Origin: JACVRW01 sp963850205
Lineage (GTDB): Bacteria; Actinomycetota; Thermoleophilia; Solirubrobacterales; Thermoleophilaceae
Assembly: GCA_963850205.1 (NCBI GenBank)
Contig: CAWKKJ010000017.1
Location: 558,001 to 622,000, forward strand
DNA: 64,000 nt
Direction: 5' to 3'
A program made the translations under genes and the position numbers. The notes below the pieces were generated by a model, which did no database searches, was not told where the DNA came from, and saw nothing but the letters and a program-made list of their open reading frames with translations. Of this stretch, positions 30,977-39,329 are shown one piece after another. Position 1 is the stretch's first letter. The number at the start of each line of letters is the position of its first letter.

Positions 30977-32758
30977 ATGGCCACCGTCGAGACACCTCAG
31001 GAACGCAAGGTCGTCGTCAAGGAGATGTCCTGGGACCCGATCACCCGCATCGTCGGGTCGCTCGGGATCCACACGGAGATCGACTTCAGCAACCAGCAGG
31101 TCCTGAAGTGCTACAGCACGTCGATGATCTTCCGCGGGTTCGACATCTTCATGAAGGGGATCGATCCTCGCGACACCCACTTCATCACAAGCCGCATCTG
31201 CGGTATCTGTGGTGACAACCACTGCACCTGTTCCGTCCTCAACCAGAACATGGCCTATGGGGTGAAGCCGCCGAAGCTCGGCGACTACGCCTACAACATC
31301 GCCGAGGCCGCCGACTTCATGTTCGACCATGCCATCTACAACGACTGCATGGCCAACGTGGACTTCTGCGAGCAGATGGTCAAGGAGACCAACCCGAGTG
31401 TGCTGGCCAAGGCCGAGGAGACCGCGGCTCCGCACTCGGACATCCACGGGTACCGGACCATCGCCGACATCATGCGGGCGCTCAACCCGTTCACCGGCGA
31501 CTTCTACCTCGAGACCCTGCACGTTGCCCGTTACACGCGCGAGATGTACTGCCTCTTCGGAGGCCGGCACACGCACCCCTCAACCATCATGCCGGGCGGC
31601 GTCAGCGCGGACATCACCCACCAGACGTGCACCGACTACTACGTGCGCCTGATGAAGTACTTCGACTACATCAAGCGCAGCGTGCCCATGCACGACGACC
31701 TCTACGACTTCTGGCTGGAGGCGCTGCCGGGCTACGACGACGTGGGCTTCCGGGAGACCAACCTGGTCTGCTGGGGCGCCTTCGACGACCCTGAGTTCAT
31801 CGACTACGACTACAAGTCGATGACCGAGTGGGGACGCAAACGCGCCGTGACCCCCGGCGTGGCCATCAACGGCGAGCTGATCACCACGGACCTCGTGGAG
31901 ATCAACCTGATGATCAGGATCCTGCTCGGGAGCTCGTACTTCGACGAGTGGACCAACGAGCGGACCTACGTCTCCCAGGACCCGCTGGGCAACCCGGTCT
32001 CCAAGGACCACCCCTGGAACAAGACCACGCTGCCCAAGCCGCAGAAGCGCGACTTCACGGACAAGTACAGCTGGGTCACCTCGCCGCGCATCTACGACGA
32101 GCGCACCGACACCCATGTGTGCTGTGACACCGGAGGCGGCCCCTTCGCCCGCCAGTGGGTCACGGCCAAGGCGGGCCTGGTCAAGCTCGGCGACTACCTC
32201 GAGGCGACCGGGCAGAGCATCAGGATGGTGCTGCCCAAGACCGCCGGGCACCCGGAGATGGAGCTCGAGTGGAAGGTGCCCGAGAAGTCGAACGCGATCG
32301 AGCGTGACCGGGCCCGCAGCTACCACCAGGCCTACTCGGCGCTGGTGGGCCTCTGGAATCTCGAGCGGGCGCTCGGGGAGGTCCGGGCAGGACGGACGAA
32401 GTCCTGGAATGACTTCACCGTGCCGGAGCAGGCCGTCAGCGTCGGCTTCCACGAGGCCGCGCGCGGGGTGATCTCCCATCACATGGTGATCGAGGAGGGC
32501 AAGGTGGCCAACTACCAGCCCTTCCCGCCCACGCCGTGGAACGGGAGCGTGCGGGACAAGTTCGGCACGCCTGGGCCCTACGAGGATGCCGTGCAGAACA
32601 CGCCGATATTCGAGGAGAACGGACCGGAGAACTTCAAGGGCGTGGACATCATGCGCGCCGTCAGAAGCTTCGACCCCTGCCTCCCGTGCGGCGTTCACAT
32701 GTACACCGGCAAGGGGCGCGTGAGAAAGGTGCAGCACACGCCCACTGCTCTGTCGTAG
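30977..32758 (+). CDS. hhyL: [NiFe] hydrogenase large subunit, group 1h-like
   Basis: This is the catalytic subunit holding the Ni-Fe(CN)2CO site. Its 593 residues include the N-terminal pair ICGICGDNHC (L1 motif, about residue 73) and the C-terminal pair DPCLPCGVHM (L2, about 567). Together they supply the four Ni cysteines. About 18 residues follow the conserved His (MYTGKGRVRKVQHTPTALS), the extension to be cut by the M52 protease encoded at 36222. The segments GGRHTHPSTIMPGG and MTEWGRKRAVTPG are typical of group 1h large subunits. The gene is intact. It is 30 bases after the small subunit, with AGGAG as ribosome site. Confidence 0.96.
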   Translation: MATVETPQERKVVVKEMSWDPITRIVGSLGIHTEIDFSNQQVLKCYSTSMIFRGFDIFMKGIDPRDTHFITSRICGICGDNHCTCSVLNQNMAYGVKPPKLGDYAYNIAEAADFMFDHAIYNDCMANVDFCEQMVKETNPSVLAKAEETAAPHSDIHGYRTIADIMRALNPFTGDFYLETLHVARYTREMYCLFGGRHTHPSTIMPGGVSADITHQTCTDYYVRLMKYFDYIKRSVPMHDDLYDFWLEALPGYDDVGFRETNLVCWGAFDDPEFIDYDYKSMTEWGRKRAVTPGVAINGELITTDLVEINLMIRILLGSSYFDEWTNERTYVSQDPLGNPVSKDHPWNKTTLPKPQKRDFTDKYSWVTSPRIYDERTDTHVCCDTGGGPFARQWVTAKAGLVKLGDYLEATGQSIRMVLPKTAGHPEMELEWKVPEKSNAIERDRARSYHQAYSALVGLWNLERALGEVRAGRTKSWNDFTVPEQAVSVGFHEAARGVISHHMVIEEGKVANYQPFPPTPWNGSVRDKFGTPGPYEDAVQNTPIFEENGPENFKGVDIMRAVRSFDPCLPCGVHMYTGKGRVRKVQHTPTALS

Positions 32759-33755
32759 ATGGCGGCGGACTTCGCCGACGGCAAGCGGGTCACCGTCCTC
32801 GACCTGATGGCGGAGGCGGCGGCGAGCACGCCGGAGTCTGCGCCGGCTGAGCCGCCTCCGGGACCGATGTCGGAGGCGGCGCCGCCGGAAGGCGGCCGTC
32901 CGGAGGAGCTGATCGAGCGCGTGGAACGGCTCTCGGGTGAGCTCGAGGGCGTCGCGGACCAGCACGCGCGTGGGGTGGCCGAGGAGCTCATGGCCTCGGT
33001 GCTCGAGCTCTACGGCGAGGGCCTCCACCGGGTGATGCAGCTGGTCGAGGAGGTCGGCCCGGAGGGCACCTCGCTGCGCGACGCGCTGGTCGAGGACGGC
33101 GTGGTGGCCAGCCTGCTCCTGATCCACGATCTCTACCCGGTGCCGCTCGAGGAGCGAGTGGCCGAGGCGCTTGCCTCCGTGCAGCCCTACATGGAGTCGC
33201 ACGGGGGCGGGGTGGAGCTGCTCGGACTGGAGGGCGGCGTGGCCCGGCTGCGCCTGCAGGGCAGCTGCGACGGGTGCGCGGCATCGGCGGCGACCCTCGA
33301 GCTGGCCATCGAGAAGGCGCTGATGGAGACGGCGCCCGACCTGGCCGGCATCGAGGTCGAGGGGGCCGCCCCGGCGACCGCGGAGAACGGCGAGGTGTCC
33401 GGCACCCCGCTGCCGCTGGCGCCGGCGGGTGGAGCCGGTGTCGAGCTGGCTCGAGGTGGACGAGGTCGCCACCCTGCCCGCCGGGGCCCACACCTCCGTC
33501 AGCGTGAGCGGGAGGGACCTGCTCGTGGCCAACGTGAACGACACCCTGCTGGCCTACCTCGACGTGTGCGCGGGCTGCGGGTCCTCGCTCGCGAGCGGCG
33601 CGCTCGACGGCGCCATCCTGACCTGCCCTTCGTGTGCGGCCCGCTTCGACCTCCCCCGGGCGGGCCGCAGCGCCGACGGGACCGAGCTCCAGCTCGGTCC
33701 CGTCCCGCTCCTGCGCGACGGTCCCGCGCGGGTGCGAGTGGCACTGACGGCGTGA
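32759..33755 (+). CDS. NifU-domain/Rieske-like fusion, one frame break
   Basis: This iron-sulfur protein is encoded directly after the large subunit (ATG abuts the TAG). An N-terminal Ala/Pro/Glu-rich part (1-45) precedes a helical region, then a NifU C-terminal-type domain near residues 135-195 (YMESHGGGVELLGLEGG, LQGSCDGCAASAATLE with CxxC). Around 33427 an apparent extra G shifts the frame. Beyond it is a Rieske/rubredoxin-like domain (CAGCGSSLASGALDGA, CPSCAARFDLPRAG) to the stop at 33755. It probably serves as electron relay or cluster carrier for the hydrogenase. If the break is real there would be two proteins, with GTG 33428 starting the second. Confidence 0.75.
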
Positions 33756-34424
33756 GGCCCAACGGCAACTCGAACATCGCCGGCGGCCGTCCACGGGCGG
33801 AGCTGGTGGGCGGGCTGCGCAAGCTGGCGCGGGGATCGTCGACGCGGCCAGGAGCCGCCACGACCGAGACCCCGCGCGACGGCGAGAGCTGCGACCTGTG
33901 CGGCACCTCCCTTGCGACCGACCACCGGCATCTGCTGCAGCTCGAGGAACGCCGTATCGACTGCTGCTGCGAGGCCTGCTGGGCGCTGCGTTCGGGCGAC
34001 GCGGAGTACCGGCCCGGTGGGCACCCGCACGCTGTGGCTGCCCGAGCTCGAGCTGTCGGAGGAGCGTTGGGCGAGCTTCGCCATCCCGATCGGCCTTGCC
34101 TTCTTCATGCGCAGCAGCGTGGCCGGGGGCGTCGTCGGCCTCTATCCGAGCCCCGCCGGCGCGACCGAGTCCGAGCTCGACCTCGGCTCCTGGGACGCGC
34201 TGGTGGCGGAGAACCCGATCCTGGCGGACCTCGAGTCGGACGCCGAGGGGCTCGTGGTCGATCGCCTGGCCGACCCGCGGCAGTGTGCGATAGCCCCCAT
34301 CGACCAGTGCTACGCGCTGGTGGGCCTGGTGAAGGCGAACTGGGAGGGGATCTCCGGCGGCACCGGTCTGGAGCGGGCAATCGCGGGGTTCTTCGACCAG
34401 CTGCGCAGGCAGGCGGCGCCATGA
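33752..34424 (+). CDS. DUF5947 hydrogenase-associated protein, one frame break
   Basis: This protein of unknown function belongs to DUF5947, found beside actinobacterial group 1h hydrogenase genes. GTG 33752 overlaps the preceding stop. Residues 45-80 carry CDLCGTSLATDHRHLLQLE and CCCEACWALRSGD, several cysteines suggesting a metal site. Near 34017 an extra C breaks the frame; after it GTRTLWLPELELSEERWASF, IPIGLAFFMRSS and VVGLYPSPAGATES follow in register to the stop at 34424. The corrected length is about 223. An assembly or metal-delivery role for the hydrogenase is inferred from genetic linkage only. Confidence 0.72.
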
Positions 34425-35109
34425 CCGAGCCGACGGGGCCGAACGGCACCGCGGCCGCCACGGCGCCGGTGGTCCCCGCGCCCGAGTTCAAGGTCCTCGG
34501 CGCCGAGGCGATCCGCTTCGCCGCCGCGCCCACGCTCGAGTTCACCGGCCACGTGACCGAGCCGCAGGGCCGGGAGGTGTACACGATTGCGCTCACCGCC
34601 CAGATCATGAGTCGACCCCGCGCGGCGCTCTACGACGACGCGACGCGCGCGCGCCTGGTGGACCTCTTCGGCGCACCCGAGCGCTGGGCCACCACCACGC
34701 ACAGCTTCCTGTGGGCCGAGCTGGGCGTGCTCGTGCCCGCCTTCACCGGTGCCACCGCGTTTCGCCTGCCGGTGCAGTGCAACTACGACCTCGAGCTGGC
34801 GGCCACGAAGTACCTCGAGCTCGCTTCCGGACGGCAACGTGTCGCTCACCTTCAACTTCACCGGCACGATCTTCTACCGGGGCGAGGACGGCCGGATGCA
34901 GATCGTGAAGGTCCCGTGGGAGTGCAGCACGGGCTTTGCCATGCCGGTGGCCACCTGGCGGGGATGGTCGATCACGGCTACCCGCGCACCGGCTGGGTGG
35001 CGCTGTGGCGACGAGACCATGGAGGCGCTGCGCGCAAGCAAGGCCGAGCGCGGCCTGCACACCTTCGACGCCACCGTCGCCGACCTGCTCCGGGAGCCGA
35101 GGAGGGTGA
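34421..35109 (+). CDS. DUF6084 hydrogenase-associated protein, multiple frame breaks
   Basis: This unknown-function protein of the DUF6084 type is linked to group 1h hydrogenases. ATG 34421 overlaps the DUF5947 stop (ATGA). Recognisable parts are VPAPEFKVLGAEAIRFAAAP, REVYTIALTAQIMSRPRAAL, TTHSFLWAELGVLVPAFTG and, after breaks near 34823, 34964 and 35012, GNVSLTFNFTGTIFYRGEDG, MQIVKVPWECSTGFAMPV and GLHTFDATVADLLRE. The likely stop is TGA 35107-35109, overlapping the next GTG. With three or four indels in 300 bases this is the most damaged stretch of the window. No catalytic motif is seen. The fold looks all-beta with a short helical end. Confidence 0.65.
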
Positions 35110-36225
35110 GCACGGCGCAGCTCGACGAGCTGGTGGAGACGCTGCTCTACGAGGGCTACGCGCTCTATCCCTACACGCGCGGGGCGACGAAGAACGCGAC
35201 GCCCACGCCGTTCGGGGTCGTCTACCCGCCGGCTTATGCGCAGGCACCACCCGGCCACCTTCGACCATCTCAGGCTCGAATGCGGGCTCGTAGCCGAGGA
35301 GGGGGCGCCCGTCGCCGCGGCCAGTGCGCTTCCTGCAGGCGAGCGGCGAGACGCCACAAGGCCGGAGCGGCGCCGGGTCGAGCTGCCTGAACCCGGGGAG
35401 GCCGTGCCCTTCACGCTGGACGGGCTCCAGGGCCGGGCGAGGCTGCGTCTGGACCCGGCGGGCCAGGGACGGCTGCGGGTGCGGGTCTGCGTCCACAACG
35501 TCACGACGACCGACGCCGCGCCGGCCGACCGCAGCCAGGCCTTGGCGCATTCCCTGCTGTCCACCCATGTGGTGGTCTGGGCGCGCGGATCGCGCTTCCT
35601 CTCGCCGCTCGAGCACCCGGAGTACGAGAGCGTGAACACCTTCCCGGTCCTGGCCACGCCGGAGGACGACGCGGTGCTCGGCGCGGCGATCGTGCTGCCC
35701 GAGCACCCTCAGCTTGCGCCCCAGAGCCGCGGCAACCTGTTCGACGGCACGGAGATCGAGGAGGCGCTGCTGCTGCACGTGCATGCTCTTCCCGATCTCG
35801 AGCGCGAGGCGATCGCCCAGCAGGACCCGGCGGTGCGGGCGATGCTCGAGCGCGCGGCGGCCACCACCCCCGAGGACCTGCTCGCCCTCCACGGTGTGAT
35901 GCAGCCCACGGCGCCGCGCCCGGCGAAGCAGAGCGAGCCCCCCAGGCCGCCGGCCGACCTCCCGAACTTCCCGGGAGAGGAGGAGGTCAGCGTGGGAGGG
36001 GCCACGTTTCGCCGGGGCGCGAAGGTGCGGCTGCGCCCGCGGGACGAGGGCGATCCCATCGACCACATGGTGAGCGGGCGCACCGCCACCATCGAGAAGA
36101 TCCTCTACGACGTGGACGACCGCCTCTACTTCGCAGTGACCGTCGACGGCGATCCCGGCCAGGAGCTTCTGCGCGACAGCGGCCGATTCCTGTATTTCTT
36201 CGAAGGAGAGGTGGAACCCGCGTGA
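35106..36225 (+). CDS. conserved unknown protein of the hydrogenase operon, one frame break
   Basis: This protein is not assignable to a named function. From GTG 35106 it reads STAQLDELVETLLYEGYALY and ATPTPFGVVYPPAYAQ. An indel near 35240 follows, then ATFDHLRLECGLVAEEGAP, a long middle part with LSTHVVVWARGSRFLSPLEH and ATPEDDAVLGAAIVLPEHP, and a C-terminal SH3-like segment GGATFRRGAKVRLRPRDEGD with GRTATIEKILYDVDDRLYFA, similar to nitrile hydratase beta or KOW-like barrels. About 370 residues after correction. Its place between DUF6084 and the M52 protease, with GTGA overlaps on both sides, is characteristic of group 1h operons. It probably assists assembly or quinone coupling. Confidence 0.68.
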
Positions 36226-36747
36226 AGACCACCGAGCCTGACACCAGCGGCCGGCCGGCCCAGATACTCGTCGCCGGGGTCGGCAACGCGTGGCTGCGCG
36301 ACGACGGCTTCGGCGGCCACGTCGCGAAGAGCCTGGAGGAGAAGGAGCTGCCCGCAGGGTGTGTCGGTCTTCGACTTCGGCAGCGGCGGCCTCGACCTCG
36401 CCTACGAGGTCATGCGGGGCTACCACGCGCTCGTCCTGATCGACGTGAGCCGCCAGGGGGGCGAGCCGGGGACCCTGTACGTGATGGAGCCCGACGAGGA
36501 CGAGATCGCAGGCGGCATCGAGGACGGTGAGGTGATCAACCCGCACGGGATGGACCCGCAGACCGTCCTGCGCTTCGTCAAGGCGGTGGGTGGCTGGCCC
36601 GGCAAGGTGGTGGTGGTGGCGTGTGAGCCGGCCAACGTGGAGGAGATGGGCCTAGGGCTCAGCGACGAGGTGGCGGGCTCCGTAGAGCGCGCGGTCAAGG
36701 TCGTGCTGGACACCGTCGAGGAGCTGCGGTGCACGAGCTCTCCCTGA
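36222..36747 (+). CDS. hydrogenase maturation protease (M52), one frame break
   Basis: This endopeptidase checks nickel insertion and then clips the C-terminal extension of the large subunit. The N-terminal motif VAGVGNAWLRDDGFGGHV (about residues 17-34) contains the first nickel-sensing acidic residue. An extra T near 36359 breaks the frame. After correction VSVFDFGSGGLDLAYEVMRG and LVLIDVSRQGGEPGTLYVME supply the second Asp, and a conserved NPHGMDPQTVL with the His site comes next. Corrected length is about 174. GTG 36222 overlaps the preceding stop, and its 3' end overlaps hypA by 19 bases. HupD/HybD-like by family. Confidence 0.8.
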
Positions 36748-37084
36748 GCAGCGCCATCCTCGAGACGGCCGTCAAGCATGCCGACGGCCGTAGGGTGAGT
36801 TTGGTCGAGCTCACGGTCGGTGCGCTGCGCCAGGTGGTCCCGGCGTCGCTGGAGTTCTACTTCGAGATCGTGTCGCGAGACACCGGTGCGAAGGAGCGCG
36901 GCTCGAGCTGAACGTGGTGGAGGCGCGGGTCCGCTGCAACGCGTGCCGGGAGCAATGGACGCTCGACGACCCCGTGTTTCGTTGCCCTGCCTGCGCGAGC
37001 ACGAACGTGGAGGTTTTGGCCGGGACCGAGTTCATGGTCGAGTCGATCGACATCGAGGAGGAAGCGTGCACCGCACAAAGGTGA
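36729..37084 (+). CDS. hypA: nickel insertion protein HypA, one frame break
   Basis: HypA binds Ni through its N-terminal Met-His-Glu and Zn through two CxxC pairs, and delivers Ni with HypB. The start GTG gives MHELSLSSAILETAVKHA. One base appears missing near 36889, which turns TGCEGARLELN into a premature stop. In the restored frame VRCNACREQWTLDDPVFRCP and CPACASTNVEVLAGTEF supply both zinc pairs, and the protein ends at the TGA 37082-37084. About 118 residues, the normal size. It overlaps hypB by 19 bases. Confidence 0.85.
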
Positions 37085-37781
37085 GGGTCGCCGAGGACGC
37101 GCTGGACGCGAACACGACGATCGCCCAGGCCAACCGATCCGACTTCGACCGCGAGGCGGTGTCGGTGGTCAACCTCATGAGCGCGCCCGGCGCCGGGAAG
37201 ACCACGCTGCTCGAGGCGGTGCTTCGGCGCGGGCCTCGGCGATCTACGCGCCCGGCGTCCTGGAGGGCGACGTGCAGGGCAGTCTCGACGCCGACCGGCT
37301 GGCTCACCTGCACGTGCCGGTCACCCAGATCAACACCGACGGCGGCTTCGGCGGCGAGTGCCACCTGGACGCGAACATGGTCCGCTCCGCGCTGCCCCAG
37401 ATCCCGCTTGCGGAGATCGACCTGCTGATCATCGAGAACGTGGGCAACCTGGTGTGCCCCGCCGAGTTCCGGGTGGGCGAGGACGCGAAGGCGATGGTGT
37501 GCTCGGTGACCGAGGGCGAGGACAAGCCGCTCAAGTACCCGTTGATGTTCCGCACCTGCGACCTCGTGGTGATCAACAAGATCGACCTCCTGCCGCACCT
37601 GGACTTCGACCTCGACCGCCTGCTCTACAACATCGAGGCCGTGAACCCGGGCGTCGAGCACATGGTGGTCAGCGCCCGCACCGGCGAGGGCGTTGAGGGC
37701 TTCCGCGACTGGCTTGCCGGCGTCCCGCAACGGCCTTCCCGCCCGGCACAGGTGCCGAGCGGGAGCGCCGCGTCAGGCTGA
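37066..37781 (+). CDS. hypB: nickel-loading GTPase HypB, frame disrupted
   Basis: This SIMIBI GTPase drives nickel insertion by HypA. GTG 37066 starts HRTKVRVAEDALDANTTIAQ. The P-loop NLMSAPGAGKTTLLEAV is intact. Between about 37220 and 37262 the frame changes (net one base missing; the region between RRG and VLEGDVQGSLDADR is garbled, so perhaps two compensating errors plus one). Beyond it are GGECHLDANMV, the metal-binding Cys-His segment, IENVGNLVCPAEFRVGEDA, VTEGEDKPLKYP and VVINKIDLLPHL with the NKxD base-recognition motif. It lacks a His-rich N-terminal nickel store. Corrected length is near 238. Confidence 0.85.
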
Positions 37782-37784
37782 GCC

Positions 37785-38057
37785 TCAGGTGGACCCGGTC
37801 GCCGTGTCGGGATCCGGGTTGACCTCTCCCTCCTCGGGCACGCCGTCGGGCGTCGGTCCGGTGGCGTCGCCGCCGCCCGGCTCCGAGGTCTCGCCCTCGA
37901 CCGGGCCCTCTTCGGCCTCTCCCCCGGAGCTCGTGCCGCTCTCCTGCTCGGCCGGGTCGTCCGGGCCTCCGAGCCCGCCGGTCTTCGATCCGAGGCCCTC
38001 TTCTCCCTCACCCTCCTGCACCGGCTTGCCGCCCGCGGCGGCTTCCTGGTCCTCCAT
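37785..38057 (-). CDS. small acidic disordered protein, antisense within the hyp operon
   Basis: This 90-residue reading frame has an excellent ribosome site (GGAGGGAGAGAG) before ATG 38057, and a composition of Glu, Gly, Asp, Pro, Ser and Thr with virtually no hydrophobic core. I recognise no family. It lies on the opposite strand between hypB and the SIS gene, ending 4 bases from the hypB stop, in the only gap of the hydrogenase operon. It may be a real small acidic protein or a chance frame in GC-rich DNA; the ribosome site favours a gene. Confidence 0.45.
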   Translation of the reverse strand: MEDQEAAAGGKPVQEGEGEEGLGSKTGGLGGPDDPAEQESGTSSGGEAEEGPVEGETSEPGGGDATGPTPDGVPEEGEVNPDPDTATGST

Positions 38058-38135
38058 CGCTCTCTCCCTCCGTTTGTCCTCCGTACCGTCCTGCGTACCC
38101 GGGGAAGAGGCGAGCAAGCCCACGGTAGGTCCGAC

Positions 38136-39329
38136 GTGAGGGCGGGAGCGCAGGGCGCTGAAGCGCACATCGAGGAGCTCGCTCAGCGGCGCTCGGCGGC
38201 CAACCACCGCTTCTTCGCGGAAGAGGCGGAGCGCACCGCAACGCTCTGCCACCTGCTGGCCGAGCGCTTCGCCCGCGGCGGGCGCCTGGTGGCGCTCGGG
38301 CTCTCGCCCCAGGCCCGCTCCGACGTGCGCCACGTGGCGGTGGAGTTCGTACACCCCGTGATCGTGGGCAAGCGCGCGCTGCCGGCCCTCGGCCTCACGC
38401 GGGAGGGCGGGTCGCTGGAGCGGCAGGTCGAGCTGGTGGCCGAGCCGGGCGACATCGCGATCGCCTTCGACGCCGGGGCCGCGGGCGCCCTGCGCATCGC
38501 CCGGGAGCGAGGCTGCCTCACGATCGCCTACCAGCCCCTGGGCGCGGAGTGGGAGTTCGACCCGCCGAGCGACGATCCGTTCGTCCGCCAGGAGCTGGCC
38601 GAGACCCACTACCACGTGCTGTGGGAGCTGTGCCACGTGTTCTTCGAGCACCGGGGACTGCTCGAGGGCCGCGCCGCGGGGCCGGTGCACGACACCGGCG
38701 CGTCCAGCTTTCTCTATCCGTTCCTGGGCGAGCGCGAGACCGATCTGGATGCCGTGTTGGACGACGTGCGCGGGTCGGTGGGGATGAAGGCCGAGGAGGT
38801 CGGGGCGCTCCGCGAGCGGACGCTCCGCGAGGGCCGCGGCGTGCTCGTGGCGGCGGCCGGGGAGCTGCGGGGCCGGCTCGAGGCCGGGGGCAAGCTGCTG
38901 GCGCTGGGAAACGGCGGCTCGGCCACCGACGCCATGGACGCCGTGGCCGACTTCCGCGACCCGCCCCAGGGCTGGCCGCCACGCCGGGCCATCGACCTCA
39001 CCGAGGACGCCGCGATCCTCACCGCGGTGGCCAACGATGTAGGGCCCGCGGCGATCTTCCAGCGTCAGGTGATCGCCTACGCCGCGGAGGGGGACGCCAT
39101 GCTCGCCCTCTCCACCAGCGGCGGCTCCGAGAACGTGCTGCTCGCCCTGGCCGAGGCCCGCCGGCGGGGCCTGCTCACCGTGGCCATGGTGGGCTACGAC
39201 GGCGGCCGGATCGCCGCCGAGGCCCTGGCCGACCACGTGATCGTCACGCCCTCGGAGCACATCCCTCGCATCCAGGAGGCGCAGGCCAGCGCCTACCACG
39301 CGCTGCGGGAGCTGGTGGAGCGCGCGTGA
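38136..39329 (+). CDS. double SIS-domain sugar isomerase-like protein
   Basis: This 397-residue protein has two sugar-isomerase (SIS) folds. The first (about 20-150) is degenerate: VALGLSPQARSDVRHVAVEF and GDIAIAFDAGAAGALRIARE lack a clear Ser-rich phosphate loop. The second (about 225-395) is well preserved and GmhA/phosphoheptose-isomerase-like: LLALGNGGSATDAMDAVADF, MLALSTSGGSENVLLAL and IPRIQEAQASAYHALRELVE. SIS genes are a recurrent but unexplained part of group 1h hydrogenase operons. Start GTG 38136 and a GTGA overlap with hypF suggest co-transcription. Its substrate, if any, is unknown. Confidence 0.85.
   Translation: MRAGAQGAEAHIEELAQRRSAANHRFFAEEAERTATLCHLLAERFARGGRLVALGLSPQARSDVRHVAVEFVHPVIVGKRALPALGLTREGGSLERQVELVAEPGDIAIAFDAGAAGALRIARERGCLTIAYQPLGAEWEFDPPSDDPFVRQELAETHYHVLWELCHVFFEHRGLLEGRAAGPVHDTGASSFLYPFLGERETDLDAVLDDVRGSVGMKAEEVGALRERTLREGRGVLVAAAGELRGRLEAGGKLLALGNGGSATDAMDAVADFRDPPQGWPPRRAIDLTEDAAILTAVANDVGPAAIFQRQVIAYAAEGDAMLALSTSGGSENVLLALAEARRRGLLTVAMVGYDGGRIAAEALADHVIVTPSEHIPRIQEAQASAYHALRELVERA

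Noticed and set aside
33427..37262. Programmed frameshifting or true loss of hydrogenase accessory genes
   Set aside because: Breaks lack slippery heptamers I could recognise, are too many, and resemble those in essential glyA and atpD; error is simpler.
38549..39325. Upstream extension of the hypF frame
   Set aside because: Overlaps the SIS protein in another frame; HypF acylphosphatase domain begins at GTG 39326 with a GTGA overlap.
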